64,000 nucleotides of DNA from an uncultured Gammaproteobacteria bacterium. GTDB lineage: Bacteria; Pseudomonadota; Gammaproteobacteria; GCA-001735895. Below are positions 36,866 through 45,713 of the stretch, one piece after another. Where the stretch lies: contig CAJXUC010000003.1 in assembly GCA_913061315.1 (NCBI GenBank), positions 1 to 64,000 of the forward strand, in the 5' to 3' direction. The stretch's first letter is position 1; each line of letters starts with the position of its first letter. The notes beneath the pieces are model-generated. The model ran no database searches. It was given only the letters and a program-made list of their open reading frames with translations, and was not told the origin of the DNA. Both the position numbers and the translations under genes were made by a program.

Positions 36866-38080
36866 ATGGCTGTTGGACTAAAACAACCAGGTAAGTTATT
36901 ACCTGTGCTTGGTGTGCGCCTCAGTGCTACTCATAGTGGCATAAAGTCTAATTTAGACATCACAGACTTAGTATTAGTTGAGATTTCTGATTCAGCTAAT
37001 TTGTCAGCTACTTTCACTACTAATAAATTTTGTGCTGCCCCAGTAACTGTTGCTAAAGAACACTTAGCAAAACAAACGTCAATTCGTTATTTACTAATTA
37101 ATTCAGGCAACGCCAATGCTGGAACAGGTGAGCAAGGTTATGTAGACGCAATTGCATGTTGTCAGGCCGTAGCGGAACGGGCTCCAAGCTTATCAGTTGA
37201 TAAAGTGTTGCCGTTTTCAACTGGCGTTATTGCCGCTAAGCTGCCCGCTGATCAGATCTGTAAGTCCATACCTCGCTTGTTTGATTCGCTTGACGAGGAC
37301 AAATGGCTGGAGGCCGCTCAAGGCATAATGACAACCGATACTTTCCCTAAAGCGATTTCTGAGCAAGTCGTTGTTTCAGGGGAAACCGTTACCATAACGG
37401 GTATCACAAAAGGCTCTGGTATGATTAAGCCAGATATGGCGACTATGCTGGCTTATGTTGCTACTGACGCAAAAATCGAAAAATCATTGCTTGATGCTTT
37501 AATTAAGAAAGCTGTGGCCTGCTCCTTTAATTCAATTACTGTCGATGGAGACACATCGACCAACGACGCCTGTATTTTGATTGCAACAGGGCAGGCTAAT
37601 GTTGAAATTAATTCTGAATCTAGCCACTTTATCGAAGCGTTAATTCGTGTATTTAAATATTTAGCTCAGTCTATTATACGTGACGCAGAAGGTGCCACTA
37701 AGTTTGTTGAAATCGAAGTGAAAAATGCATTAACAATAGATGATGCAAAAGAAGTTGGCTACACCGTTGCGCATTCACCTTTGGTCAAAACGGCCTTATT
37801 TGCTTCAGACGCTAATTGGGGTCGAATTCTTGCTGCAGTAGGGCGTGCTAAGATCGAAGCATTGGACGTATCTTGTGTTGATTTGTATCTTGGTGGTACT
37901 TGCCTAGTTAAAAAAGGCATACCTGATGGTGAATATCGGGAAGCGCTAGGTCAACTCGAGATGAGTAAAGAAGAAATAAAAATCACAGTTGATTTGAATC
38001 AAGGGCAATGTAATGCCTCTATCTGGACTTCTGATTTGTCTTATGACTATGTTAAAATAAACGCAGAATATCGAAGTTAA
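36866..38080 (+). CDS. argJ: Glutamate N-acetyltransferase/amino-acid acetyltransferase ArgJ
   Basis: 404-residue ornithine acetyltransferase that recycles the acetyl group in arginine synthesis. It is self-processed before the Thr in KPDMATMLAYVATDA (near 190), whose hydroxyl becomes the nucleophile. TTDTFPKA, NSITVDGDTSTNDACI and SDANWGRILAAVGRA are standard. Because a separate argA gene is also present in this window, ArgJ may be monofunctional or the two may overlap. 12 bases after secA. Confidence 0.95.
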   Translation: MAVGLKQPGKLLPVLGVRLSATHSGIKSNLDITDLVLVEISDSANLSATFTTNKFCAAPVTVAKEHLAKQTSIRYLLINSGNANAGTGEQGYVDAIACCQAVAERAPSLSVDKVLPFSTGVIAAKLPADQICKSIPRLFDSLDEDKWLEAAQGIMTTDTFPKAISEQVVVSGETVTITGITKGSGMIKPDMATMLAYVATDAKIEKSLLDALIKKAVACSFNSITVDGDTSTNDACILIATGQANVEINSESSHFIEALIRVFKYLAQSIIRDAEGATKFVEIEVKNALTIDDAKEVGYTVAHSPLVKTALFASDANWGRILAAVGRAKIEALDVSCVDLYLGGTCLVKKGIPDGEYREALGQLEMSKEEIKITVDLNQGQCNASIWTSDLSYDYVKINAEYRS

Positions 38081-38163
38081 GCTCAATTAGGAGTGAGAAA
38101 GAAGAGCCTCAATGTGATCAGTGAGAGCGTCAAACTCTATACTAATGAATTTTAAAATTGAAG

Positions 38164-38937
38164 TTACAGTGAGCAACGGGTAAGTGAAAAAGTCACGTCA
38201 TCTTTTACCTGTGAAGGAAGGCCGTCAATTGGCAAAGGGTTTAGAAATCTGACAGAGTAGCGATGTTTACCTGCACTTACTTCTGGGTAAATACCTTCAC
38301 TTGCAGGAATACTGATCCGAAGAAGTTGATTAGATTGTTGGGAATCTAACGTTTGGTGAAAAAAGCCATTTTCAGCAACCACTTTTTCTGAGGTCGCACT
38401 GTCTCTGATGACGCTCAGCACTAGCTCGATAACTGTTTCAAGCTGCAAGTAAGGACCAGCCCATCGCTCAAGATCTTTTAGTTTTTTGTTATGATCCTGA
38501 TTCAACCAAAAATGAAGTTCTGGTAGGTCAAAATCACAACTGCCTCCGGGAATAGATGTGCGTTGCTTTATGGATAACAAAAAGTCATTACGCTTAAGGT
38601 GTTCCCCCAATTTTCCATTTAATTGATGTAGGCCTTCGAGTGCTTGCTTTTGCCTATTTAAGATGAGGGATAATTTAGATTTGTCGACTTCCTTATGCTC
38701 AGATAGCGATTTCAAAGCACTATGTTGACGTTCTAATTCCTTCATTAACTCTTGTTTTAGATCACCTCGTTCTAACAGTGAAGTTATCTCAAGTACGCCT
38801 ACCAAGGCAGAATAGGCACTCCAGTTACCCTTTAACGAACTAAAGTAATGAAATCGCTTCATTAATGTCTCAATACGTAAGCACATACGAATTCGTTCAT
38901 TGAGAGGCTGTTCAAAAATAATATGTTTTGATGGCAT
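38164..38937 (-). CDS. zapD: Cell division protein ZapD
   Basis: 257-residue FtsZ-crosslinking protein. The N-terminal pattern IIFEQPLNERIRMCLRIE and FHYFSSLKGNWSAYSALVGV, then RQHSALKSL, PGGSCDFDLPELHFWL and a C-terminal beta domain closing with GLPSQVKDDVTFSLTRCSL, match E. coli YacF/ZapD (247). Its place downstream of coaE on the same strand orientation as in E. coli (coaE-zapD) supports the call; yacG is not between or beyond them here. Confidence 0.92.
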   Translation of the reverse strand: MPSKHIIFEQPLNERIRMCLRIETLMKRFHYFSSLKGNWSAYSALVGVLEITSLLERGDLKQELMKELERQHSALKSLSEHKEVDKSKLSLILNRQKQALEGLHQLNGKLGEHLKRNDFLLSIKQRTSIPGGSCDFDLPELHFWLNQDHNKKLKDLERWAGPYLQLETVIELVLSVIRDSATSEKVVAENGFFHQTLDSQQSNQLLRISIPASEGIYPEVSAGKHRYSVRFLNPLPIDGLPSQVKDDVTFSLTRCSL

Positions 38938-39078
38938 TAAAAAGTACTATGTAATGTAGTTTAATTATAACGAATAAAAATTAAAATTACGCGGTCAGTT
39001 TTAACTCAACACTCACCTACCAGTGATAGTTTTTATTTTGACAAAACGCTAATCATATAAAGGCTGTAGTGAAATTTT

Positions 39079-39675
39079 TTAAGGATTCGAGAGTGCTAAA
39101 TATTTTTGATGTAATGAATAGATCTGATCATTCAAATCCTCGTCGTTATTATTATGAATAATGTCATCCGCATGTTGAATACGTTTTTGGTTTGACCATT
39201 GACGATCAATCATTTTTTGTGCAAGAACCGCATCAATTTTGTCACGAAGGATTAATCTCTCGATTTGGGTGCTAGCAACACAATCAACAACTAATACACG
39301 GTCAACGAGCTGCCTAAAATTGGTCTCAAAAAGGAGTGGAATAACAACCACGATATACTCCTTCTGATAATACTGTGAAATTTGATTTTGAGTTTGTTCA
39401 AATATAATGGGGTGGAGTTCCGATTCAAGCCATTGCTTAGCTGCAATATCATTAAATACGAGTTGTCTCAGTTTACGCCGATCAATCTGAGAATCATTTT
39501 GCACTATGTGGGTCCCAAAGTAATTTACTATTGCTAAATAGCCCGATTGGCCTGGTTCAAGCGTTTTTCGACTGATGGTGTCAGTATCAATAATTGGTGT
39601 TTCCAATTGACTAAATAAATCACTTATTTTAGTTTTACCTGATGCTATTCCACCTGTAAGTCCTATTATTAACAT
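39079..39675 (-). CDS. coaE: Dephospho-CoA kinase
   Basis: 198-residue P-loop kinase for the last step of coenzyme A synthesis. Walker A GLTGGIASGKTKI (near 5), IDTDTISRKTLEPGQ with the substrate Asp, VVIPLLFETN and a lid region RLILRDKIDAVLAQKMIDRQ. Standard length. Five bases separate it from pilD, matching the widespread pilD-coaE pairing. Confidence 0.95.
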   Translation of the reverse strand: MLIIGLTGGIASGKTKISDLFSQLETPIIDTDTISRKTLEPGQSGYLAIVNYFGTHIVQNDSQIDRRKLRQLVFNDIAAKQWLESELHPIIFEQTQNQISQYYQKEYIVVVIPLLFETNFRQLVDRVLVVDCVASTQIERLILRDKIDAVLAQKMIDRQWSNQKRIQHADDIIHNNNDEDLNDQIYSLHQKYLALSNP

Positions 39676-39680
39676 AAATT

Positions 39681-40550
39681 CTAAAATATATTAAGGTAAG
39701 TATTGAGCAATAGAGGCCCAAAGATAAAGCTAATCCATCCAGCTGAAGCAAGATAGGGACCGAACGGAATTTCGGTATTGCGTTCTGTTTTGCTGAGCAC
39801 GATCATCAAAATACCAATGAAGGCAGCAACTAGAGAGGATGTTAGTACAATAACAAAAAGCATTTTCCACCCACACCAAGCACCGAGAGCAGCGAGTAAT
39901 TTAAAGTCACCATGACCCATGCCCTCTTTTCCAGTGACTAATTTGAAAAGTATAAATACACTCCATAGACAGAGGTAGCCAGCAATAGCACCAATAACAC
40001 TTGTTTCTAAATCAATAAAAACATTGAAGAAAGAGAGTAGGATACCGAACCACATTAAAGGTAAAGTAATATTATCCGGGAGTAATTTGTGGCTTAAATC
40101 GATGCCGCTAGCAGCAATTAAACACCAACTAAAGAATAATCCAGCGAGTGTTTGGAAACTTACCCCAAAATGCCAACCAATGACTAGCGAAATGATTCCA
40201 GTTAATAATTCAATCAGAGGGTACTGTATGGAGATGGACGTCTTACAGGCCTTACATTTACCTTTAAGTGCCAGATAACTGAGGATTGGTATGTTTTCCA
40301 AAGCACTAATGGCATGACCACATTTACTACAACGTGAACGAGGAATAATCAGGTTTAAATTTTCACCTCTGTTTTCTAAAGGTTGTTCTAAAAAATCAAG
40401 ACAGTCAGAACGCCATTCGCGTTGCATCATAATCGGTAGTCTGTAAATCACGACATTTAAAAAGCTACCGATAAGCAAGCCTAGTATAAAAATTGACGTA
40501 AGATAGGCAGTTATGTGTAACTGAAAAAATAAAACAAGATCTGTAATCAA
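39681..40550 (-). CDS. pilD: Prepilin peptidase/N-methyltransferase PilD (TTG start)
   Basis: 289-residue inner-membrane protein that cleaves and N-methylates type IV prepilins. The cytoplasmic four-Cys zinc motif is present (CSKCGHAI ... CKACKTSI, near 74-103). The two catalytic aspartates of the aspartic peptidase are in ASGIDLSHKLLPD and GMGHGDFKLLA. Eight hydrophobic segments can be counted roughly. The first usable codon is TTG at 40550, with AGGGG about nine bases upstream; no ATG occurs until about residue 36. Confidence 0.93.
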   Translation of the reverse strand: MITDLVLFFQLHITAYLTSIFILGLLIGSFLNVVIYRLPIMMQREWRSDCLDFLEQPLENRGENLNLIIPRSRCSKCGHAISALENIPILSYLALKGKCKACKTSISIQYPLIELLTGIISLVIGWHFGVSFQTLAGLFFSWCLIAASGIDLSHKLLPDNITLPLMWFGILLSFFNVFIDLETSVIGAIAGYLCLWSVFILFKLVTGKEGMGHGDFKLLAALGAWCGWKMLFVIVLTSSLVAAFIGILMIVLSKTERNTEIPFGPYLASAGWISFIFGPLLLNTYLNIF

Positions 40551-40562
40551 TTCAATAAACCC

Positions 40563-41780
40563 CTAGACAACTGACCCAAGTTTGAAGATAGGCAAGTACA
40601 TCGCGATGATTAATCCGCCGACTAGAATACCTAGTACAGCCATTATGATTGGCTCCAATAATGAAGTAAGTGCGTCAACTGCATCATCTACTTCATTTTC
40701 GTAAAAGTCAGCTACTTTACCTAGCATCCGATCGAGTGACCCAGCTTCTTCGCCAATTGAAATCATTTGAATCGCCATGTTAGGAAACAACCCCGTATTT
40801 CGCATCGAGGTCTGCAACTGTGTACCCTGTGAAACTTCGTTTCTAATTTTCATACTGGCATTGTAGTAGATGATATTTCCAGTTGCACCTGCCACAGAGT
40901 TCATCGCTTCAACAAGTGGCACCCCGGCTGCTGACATGGTTTCCAGGGTGCGTGCAAACCTAGCTATTGCTGACTTCGTCATAATTCCTCCAATTACGGG
41001 AGCCCTTAATGCGATCTGGTCAAAAGCCTTCTGTAGCTTTGGTGATGTTTTTTTGATTTTTAACAGCATGTAAAAAAAACCAAATATTCCACCTATTATG
41101 ACCCACCACCAAACTTGCATAAACTCTGATAAATGGATAACAAACTGTGTCAAGGCGGGGAGGTCTGCACCAAAAGATTCGAATAGCTCTTCAAATTGAG
41201 GAACAACAAAAACTAACAGAATGACAGTAACAATAAAGGCGACTAACAATACCGCAATTGGATAAAATAAGGCTTTTTTAACCTTAGCCTTTAATGCTTC
41301 AGTTTTTTCTTTGTAAGTAGCAAGTTTATCGAGCATAGTTTCTAAGGCCCCAGACTGCTCTCCAGCGGATACTAAGTTGACAAATAAGGCGTCGAAATAT
41401 AAGGGTTGTTTGGCTAATGCATCGGCAAAAGATACGCCACCTTCAACATCTGATTTGATACTAAAGATCATTTTTCTAACTGATTTATTATCACTACCTT
41501 CACCAATAATTTCGAATGATTGAACTAAGGGTACGCCTGCCTGCATCATAGTAGCAACTTGACGGGCAAATATAGCGATATCTGAGGGTTTTATTTTGGT
41601 TTCACCGCTAAATAACGGTTTTGATTTTTTGCGCACCCTAATTGGGTTGATGCCTTGCTTGCGTAGTTCATTTTTAGCCAGAGTCTCACTCAATGCATCG
41701 ATTTCACCGTTTACTTTTGTGCCAGCCCGACTCCTACCTTCATAGGAAAATTCGATTTTATTTATTGGTTTCTTTACCAT
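40563..41780 (-). CDS. pilC: Type IV pilus inner-membrane platform protein PilC
   Basis: 405-residue platform protein of the pilus assembly machine. Two GspF-type repeats are seen: IAIFARQVATMMQAGVPLVQ (about 68) and IARFARTLETMSAAGVPLVE (about 272), each followed by membrane helices, and the C-terminal EPIIMAVLGILVGGLIIAMY. Located between pilB and pilD on one strand with gaps of 12-14 bases, so a pilBCD transcript. Confidence 0.96.
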   Translation of the reverse strand: MVKKPINKIEFSYEGRSRAGTKVNGEIDALSETLAKNELRKQGINPIRVRKKSKPLFSGETKIKPSDIAIFARQVATMMQAGVPLVQSFEIIGEGSDNKSVRKMIFSIKSDVEGGVSFADALAKQPLYFDALFVNLVSAGEQSGALETMLDKLATYKEKTEALKAKVKKALFYPIAVLLVAFIVTVILLVFVVPQFEELFESFGADLPALTQFVIHLSEFMQVWWWVIIGGIFGFFYMLLKIKKTSPKLQKAFDQIALRAPVIGGIMTKSAIARFARTLETMSAAGVPLVEAMNSVAGATGNIIYYNASMKIRNEVSQGTQLQTSMRNTGLFPNMAIQMISIGEEAGSLDRMLGKVADFYENEVDDAVDALTSLLEPIIMAVLGILVGGLIIAMYLPIFKLGSVV

Positions 41781-41794
41781 TGTTCTAATCTAAT

Positions 41795-43498
41795 CTAATC
41801 CCTGGTTACTCGGTTTGCTTCTCCAAGACTAATTAACCCAGCCATAATCTTTTTAAGTGCTGAACGACGCAAGTCAGCAATGCCTTCTTTTCTTGCCTGA
41901 TCAGCAATATCAAGGGAGTTAGCGCCATTCATAATCAGTCGAATCATCTCTTCTGATATTGTCATTACTTGGTAGATACCTATTCGACCTTTGTACCCGT
42001 TAGAGCAGTGTTCACAACCGACAGCTTTATATATCTTAGGTGATCGTGTTAAATCTTCTTCTGTAAATCCTTCACTTAACAATACATCGTTTGGTAAGTC
42101 ATCAATGGCTTTGCAATGTTTGCAAAGTCGCCTCCCAAGTCGCTGTGCAATAATTAAATTAACTGAGGTAGCAATGTTAAATGCAGGGACACCCATGTTC
42201 ATCAAACGGGTCAAAGTTTGGGGTGCGTCTTTAGTGTGAAGAGTTGAAAGGACTAAGTGCCCCGTCTGCGCGGCCTTGATTGCAATGCTAGCAGTTTCCA
42301 AATCACGAATTTCACCAACCATAATGACATCTGGATCTTGCCTCAAAAATGATTTCAATACCTCAGCGAAACTAAGTCCAACCTTATCATTTACATTAAC
42401 TTGGTTAACGCCCTCAAGGTTAATTTCAGCTGGATCCTCCACTGTAGAAATATTGGTTTCGGATACGTTTAAGATATTTAAACCCGTATATAAAGAAACG
42501 GTCTTGCCACTACCGGTGGGGCCAGTAACTAAGATCATGCCATATGGACTTGAAAGAGCATCCATATAGATCTTTTTTTGATCAGGCTCATAACCTAAAG
42601 TATCTATACCCAGCTGGGCACTCGAAGGATCTAATATGCGTAAAACTACTTTTTCACCAAATAATGTTGGGCAGGTATTAACCCGGAAATCAATGGCTCT
42701 ATTTAATGACAGCCTGAGCTTAATTCGTCCATCCTGTGGGACACGCTTTTCAGATATATCCATCCGTGACATCACCTTTACGCGTGCAGTTAACTTTGCT
42801 GCAATAGTAATCGGTGGAGAAGCAACCTCAGACAAAATACCATCAATTCGATATCGAATTCGGTATCGTTTTTCATAGGGTTCAAAATGAATGTCTGATG
42901 CACCTCTGTTGATAGCATCAACCAAAATTTTATTCACATACTTGACTACAGGTGCATCTTCTATATCTGCCTTAGTGATTGATTCCTGAGCTTTCTCTTC
43001 TGCAATATTTAGGTTTTCTAGGTCATCGTCTAGCATGCTTTCCATACTAGAATCCATGGAACTCAATAATTTTTCAATAAAGTTATTGAGTTGATCTTGT
43101 TGAACCAAAATAGCTTCAGTCATTAAACCAGTATTAAATTTGAATTCATCCAGTGCTTGGGTATTGGTCGGATTTGAAATCGCAACAAACAAACGGTTGC
43201 CTCTCTTAAATAGGGGGATGGCATTCAGCTTTTTTATGAGCTTTTCATCGACCAAGGTTATTGCTGTATGGTCAATATCCATTACTGATAAGTCAAATAC
43301 GGGTAAGCCGAACTCTTGCGATGATATCATCGCAAGAGTTGCAGGGAGGACAACTTTATCTCTAAATAGATAGTCAGCAAGGGAAATGTTCTCTTGACTG
43401 GATTTTTGAAGAGCCTCTATGGCTGAAGCCTCATCGAGATGATTATTGAGTATCAGTTTTCTGGCAATTCCACTCAGATTCATGTTAATTTTGACCAT
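41795..43498 (-). CDS. pilB: Type IV pilus extension ATPase PilB
   Basis: 567-residue hexameric ATPase that powers pilus extension. N-terminal MshEN-type domain, the linker, then the GspE core: Walker A LVTGPTGSGKTVSLYTGL, Asp box VEDPAEI, Walker B DPDVIMVGEIRDLETA, His box LSTLHTKDA and the tetracysteine zinc site (CKHC ... CEHC, near 485-525). Starts the pilBCD-coaE run. A terminator between pilA and this gene implies its own promoter. Confidence 0.96.
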   Translation of the reverse strand: MVKINMNLSGIARKLILNNHLDEASAIEALQKSSQENISLADYLFRDKVVLPATLAMISSQEFGLPVFDLSVMDIDHTAITLVDEKLIKKLNAIPLFKRGNRLFVAISNPTNTQALDEFKFNTGLMTEAILVQQDQLNNFIEKLLSSMDSSMESMLDDDLENLNIAEEKAQESITKADIEDAPVVKYVNKILVDAINRGASDIHFEPYEKRYRIRYRIDGILSEVASPPITIAAKLTARVKVMSRMDISEKRVPQDGRIKLRLSLNRAIDFRVNTCPTLFGEKVVLRILDPSSAQLGIDTLGYEPDQKKIYMDALSSPYGMILVTGPTGSGKTVSLYTGLNILNVSETNISTVEDPAEINLEGVNQVNVNDKVGLSFAEVLKSFLRQDPDVIMVGEIRDLETASIAIKAAQTGHLVLSTLHTKDAPQTLTRLMNMGVPAFNIATSVNLIIAQRLGRRLCKHCKAIDDLPNDVLLSEGFTEEDLTRSPKIYKAVGCEHCSNGYKGRIGIYQVMTISEEMIRLIMNGANSLDIADQARKEGIADLRRSALKKIMAGLISLGEANRVTRD

Positions 43499-43660
43499 AC
43501 GAGTTCAATTATGACTTATTCGAATAAGATTTTTCAATCCTGAGTATGTTGTAAACGGGTAAATATTTTCTATAAATTTCGGATTCTGAGATGTTTGGGA
43601 GAAAAAATAAAACTTGCGCTTCAATAATCGCATGACTTTATCTTACAACCCTTCGAAAAT

Positions 43661-43693
43661 AAAAAGACGTTGATTATGAAACCAACGCCTTTT
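43661..43693 (-). terminator. Rho-independent terminator after pilA
   Basis: Reading the minus strand, AAAAGGCGTTG (43693-43683) pairs with CAACGTCTTTT (43672-43662) in an 11-base stem with one G-U, a 10-base loop and a T run. It lies 28 bases past the pilA stop and separates the pilin from pilB. Confidence 0.9.
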
Positions 43694-43720
43694 AATAAGT
43701 GGAGGTTTTTTTAACTTATT

Positions 43721-44152
43721 TTAGCAATTAATACTTCGTCCAACTTCAGAACAACCTGTTCCAGTCATTGCCCAGTCCATAGCTCCGGAAACAAGCGTAG
43801 GAGTAAGAACTAATACCATATCTGCTGGAGCAGTAGTTTGACCTTCAGTACTAATGGTAATAACCCCGTTAGCACCAGTAGATAACGAATTGATGTAATT
43901 AATCGTACCCGCTGCAGCTATATCAGTCGGAATTCCATTGCTACCAGCGGTACAGTTTGTGAAGGCACCATTTTCTTGATAACAAAGTGAAATAGTGGTT
44001 TTCCATGTACTGGCTCCTGCCAGTGCTCCAGCTACTTTAGTACGCTGCGTATAATCAGCATATTGTGGAATCGCGATTGCTGCCAAAATACCGATGATAG
44101 CTACAACGATCATTAACTCGATTAATGTAAAACCTGCTTGTGCTTTCTTCAT
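43721..44152 (-). CDS. pilA: Type IV major pilin PilA
   Basis: 143-residue type IVa pilin. A short basic leader MKKAQAG is cleaved before Phe in [20 protein letters not shown], with the invariant Glu5 of the mature pilin. Two cysteine pairs: one in the alpha-beta loop ([13 protein letters not shown]) and a C-terminal disulfide loop of nine residues between ([11 protein letters not shown]). Preceded by a consensus sigma-54 promoter and followed by a strong terminator, so it is a single-gene unit driven by PilSR. Confidence 0.95.
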   Translation of the reverse strand: MKKAQAGFTLIELMIVVAIIGILAAIAIPQYADYTQRTKVAGALAGASTWKTTISLCYQENGAFTNCTAGSNGIPTDIAAAGTINYINSLSTGANGVITISTEGQTTAPADMVLVLTPTLVSGAMDWAMTGTGCSEVGRSINC

Positions 44153-44226
44153 TTTTAGTGCCTCTTGTTATTAATAGCTTAAATTCCGATTAGAAATCGA
44201 ACTGTGCCGTTTCATGGTATTAACAA

Positions 44227-44242
44227 AGCAAGGCGGATGCCA
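44227..44242 (-). promoter_or_regulatory. Sigma-54 promoter of pilA
   Basis: Minus-strand TGGCATCCGCCTTGCT fits the sigma-54 consensus TGGCAC-N5-TTGCW with the required GG and GC 10 bases apart; only the sixth base differs. It lies about 75 bases upstream of the pilA start, leaving room for PilR sites further up (toward 44300). Confidence 0.9.
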
Positions 44243-44360
44243 AGTTTTCATTATCTTTTAAAAGTCATATAAAACATTGATTTAGGTTTTATTGGAGCGA
44301 ACTGGATATGGTCAGTATTTAAAACTAATTGACAACTTTGTCAGATTTTAACAATTATTG

Positions 44361-45698
44361 TCATAGTTTGTTAAGTTCCAGCTTTTCCATTTTATACCTT
44401 AGCTGGCGGAGGGTGATGCCAAGGTCACGGGCAGTTGCGGATTGATTCCATCGGTTTTGAGTTAATGCCTGTACTATTTTTTCTTTCCCTATCGATTGAA
44501 TCATTTCTCCTAAATTATTAATGGCTGTTTCAATCGTAGGTGGCGTCTCCGGCAGTTGTAAATCATCGACGCTAATAGTGTCTCCGTCACTCAGCACGGT
44601 GGCTCGCTCCAAGATGTTTTCTAGCTCTCTCACATTTCCGGGAAAACTGTAATTACGTAATGCTTCCATGGCTTTTGAATCCAGCTTTAATTGGCAGTTA
44701 TTTTCCAGATAGTGTTTTTCCAGGATATGTCGGGTGAGTGGCTCAATATCAGATTGTCTCTGAGAAAGGGTGGGTATTGATACACCGATGACATTGATGC
44801 GGTAATACAAATCCTGTCTAAAAGTACCTTGTTTCACCATGCTTTCAAGATCTTTGTGGGAGGCACTGATAATCCTGACGTTGGTGACTTCTTCTTGTTG
44901 GCTGCCGACAGGACGGATGGTTTTTTCCTGAATAACACGTAATAGTTTGACCTGCATCGATAATGCCAGATCGGCTATTTCATCAAGGAATAGGGTGCCG
45001 CCATGAGCGGCTTTAAACAGGCCTGCATTATCGCTCACAGCACCTGTGAAGCTACCTTTGATATGTCCAAAAAATTCACTCTCCATCAGTTCTGATGGTA
45101 TTGCGCCACAGTTGACGGCGATAAAAGGTGCGTCAGAACGGGAGCCTTGTAAGTGAATTTGACGCGCTACCAGCTCTTTGCCAGTACCTGATTGGCCTTG
45201 AATAAAAACGGGGGCCTGGCTGCGGGCAACCTTGGCTATTGAGCTGCGTAAGTCAGCAATAACATTTGATTTACCTATGATTTGATATTGAGCTGCAGAC
45301 GATTTTTGGGTTTGTTGGATGCTGTTGGGCAAGGTCAGCGCCTTTTCAACTAGATTCCTCAAGGTTTCGAGCGAGACGGGTTTTGAGACAAAGTCAAAAG
45401 CACCTGCTTTCATGGCTTTGATGGCCATATCGATGCTGCCATGAGCCGTAATAACAGCCGTTGGTGTGTTGGGATAATGACTTTGAATATGTTCTACGAG
45501 TTGAATGCCGTCACCATCAGGTAGTTTCATATCAGTTAAACAAAGGTCGAAATTGATTTCTATTAACCAGCGTTTTGCGGCGCTATAGTCTTTAGCACAA
45601 TGAGTTTTCAGACCCATTCGTAATAATGTGATTTCGAGTAATTCACGAATATCAGGCTCGTCATCTACAATTAATACGCATTGTTTATTCATTGTCAT
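44361..45698 (-). CDS. pilR: Sigma-54-dependent response regulator PilR
   Basis: 445-residue NtrC-type activator. N-terminal receiver domain (about 5-120) with phosphoacceptor Asp in LCLTDMKLPDGDG (near 56). The AAA+ domain (about 145-375) has Walker A GQSGTGKELVARQIH, the sigma-54 contact loop ESEFFGHIKGSFTGA and Walker B GGTLFLDEIADL. A C-terminal Fis-type helix-turn-helix follows (NRWNQSATARDLGITLRQLR). It should activate pilA from its sigma-54 promoter 210 bases downstream. Confidence 0.95.
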   Translation of the reverse strand: MTMNKQCVLIVDDEPDIRELLEITLLRMGLKTHCAKDYSAAKRWLIEINFDLCLTDMKLPDGDGIQLVEHIQSHYPNTPTAVITAHGSIDMAIKAMKAGAFDFVSKPVSLETLRNLVEKALTLPNSIQQTQKSSAAQYQIIGKSNVIADLRSSIAKVARSQAPVFIQGQSGTGKELVARQIHLQGSRSDAPFIAVNCGAIPSELMESEFFGHIKGSFTGAVSDNAGLFKAAHGGTLFLDEIADLALSMQVKLLRVIQEKTIRPVGSQQEEVTNVRIISASHKDLESMVKQGTFRQDLYYRINVIGVSIPTLSQRQSDIEPLTRHILEKHYLENNCQLKLDSKAMEALRNYSFPGNVRELENILERATVLSDGDTISVDDLQLPETPPTIETAINNLGEMIQSIGKEKIVQALTQNRWNQSATARDLGITLRQLRYKMEKLELNKL

Positions 45699-45713
45699 TG
45701 TTTAATGGTTATT

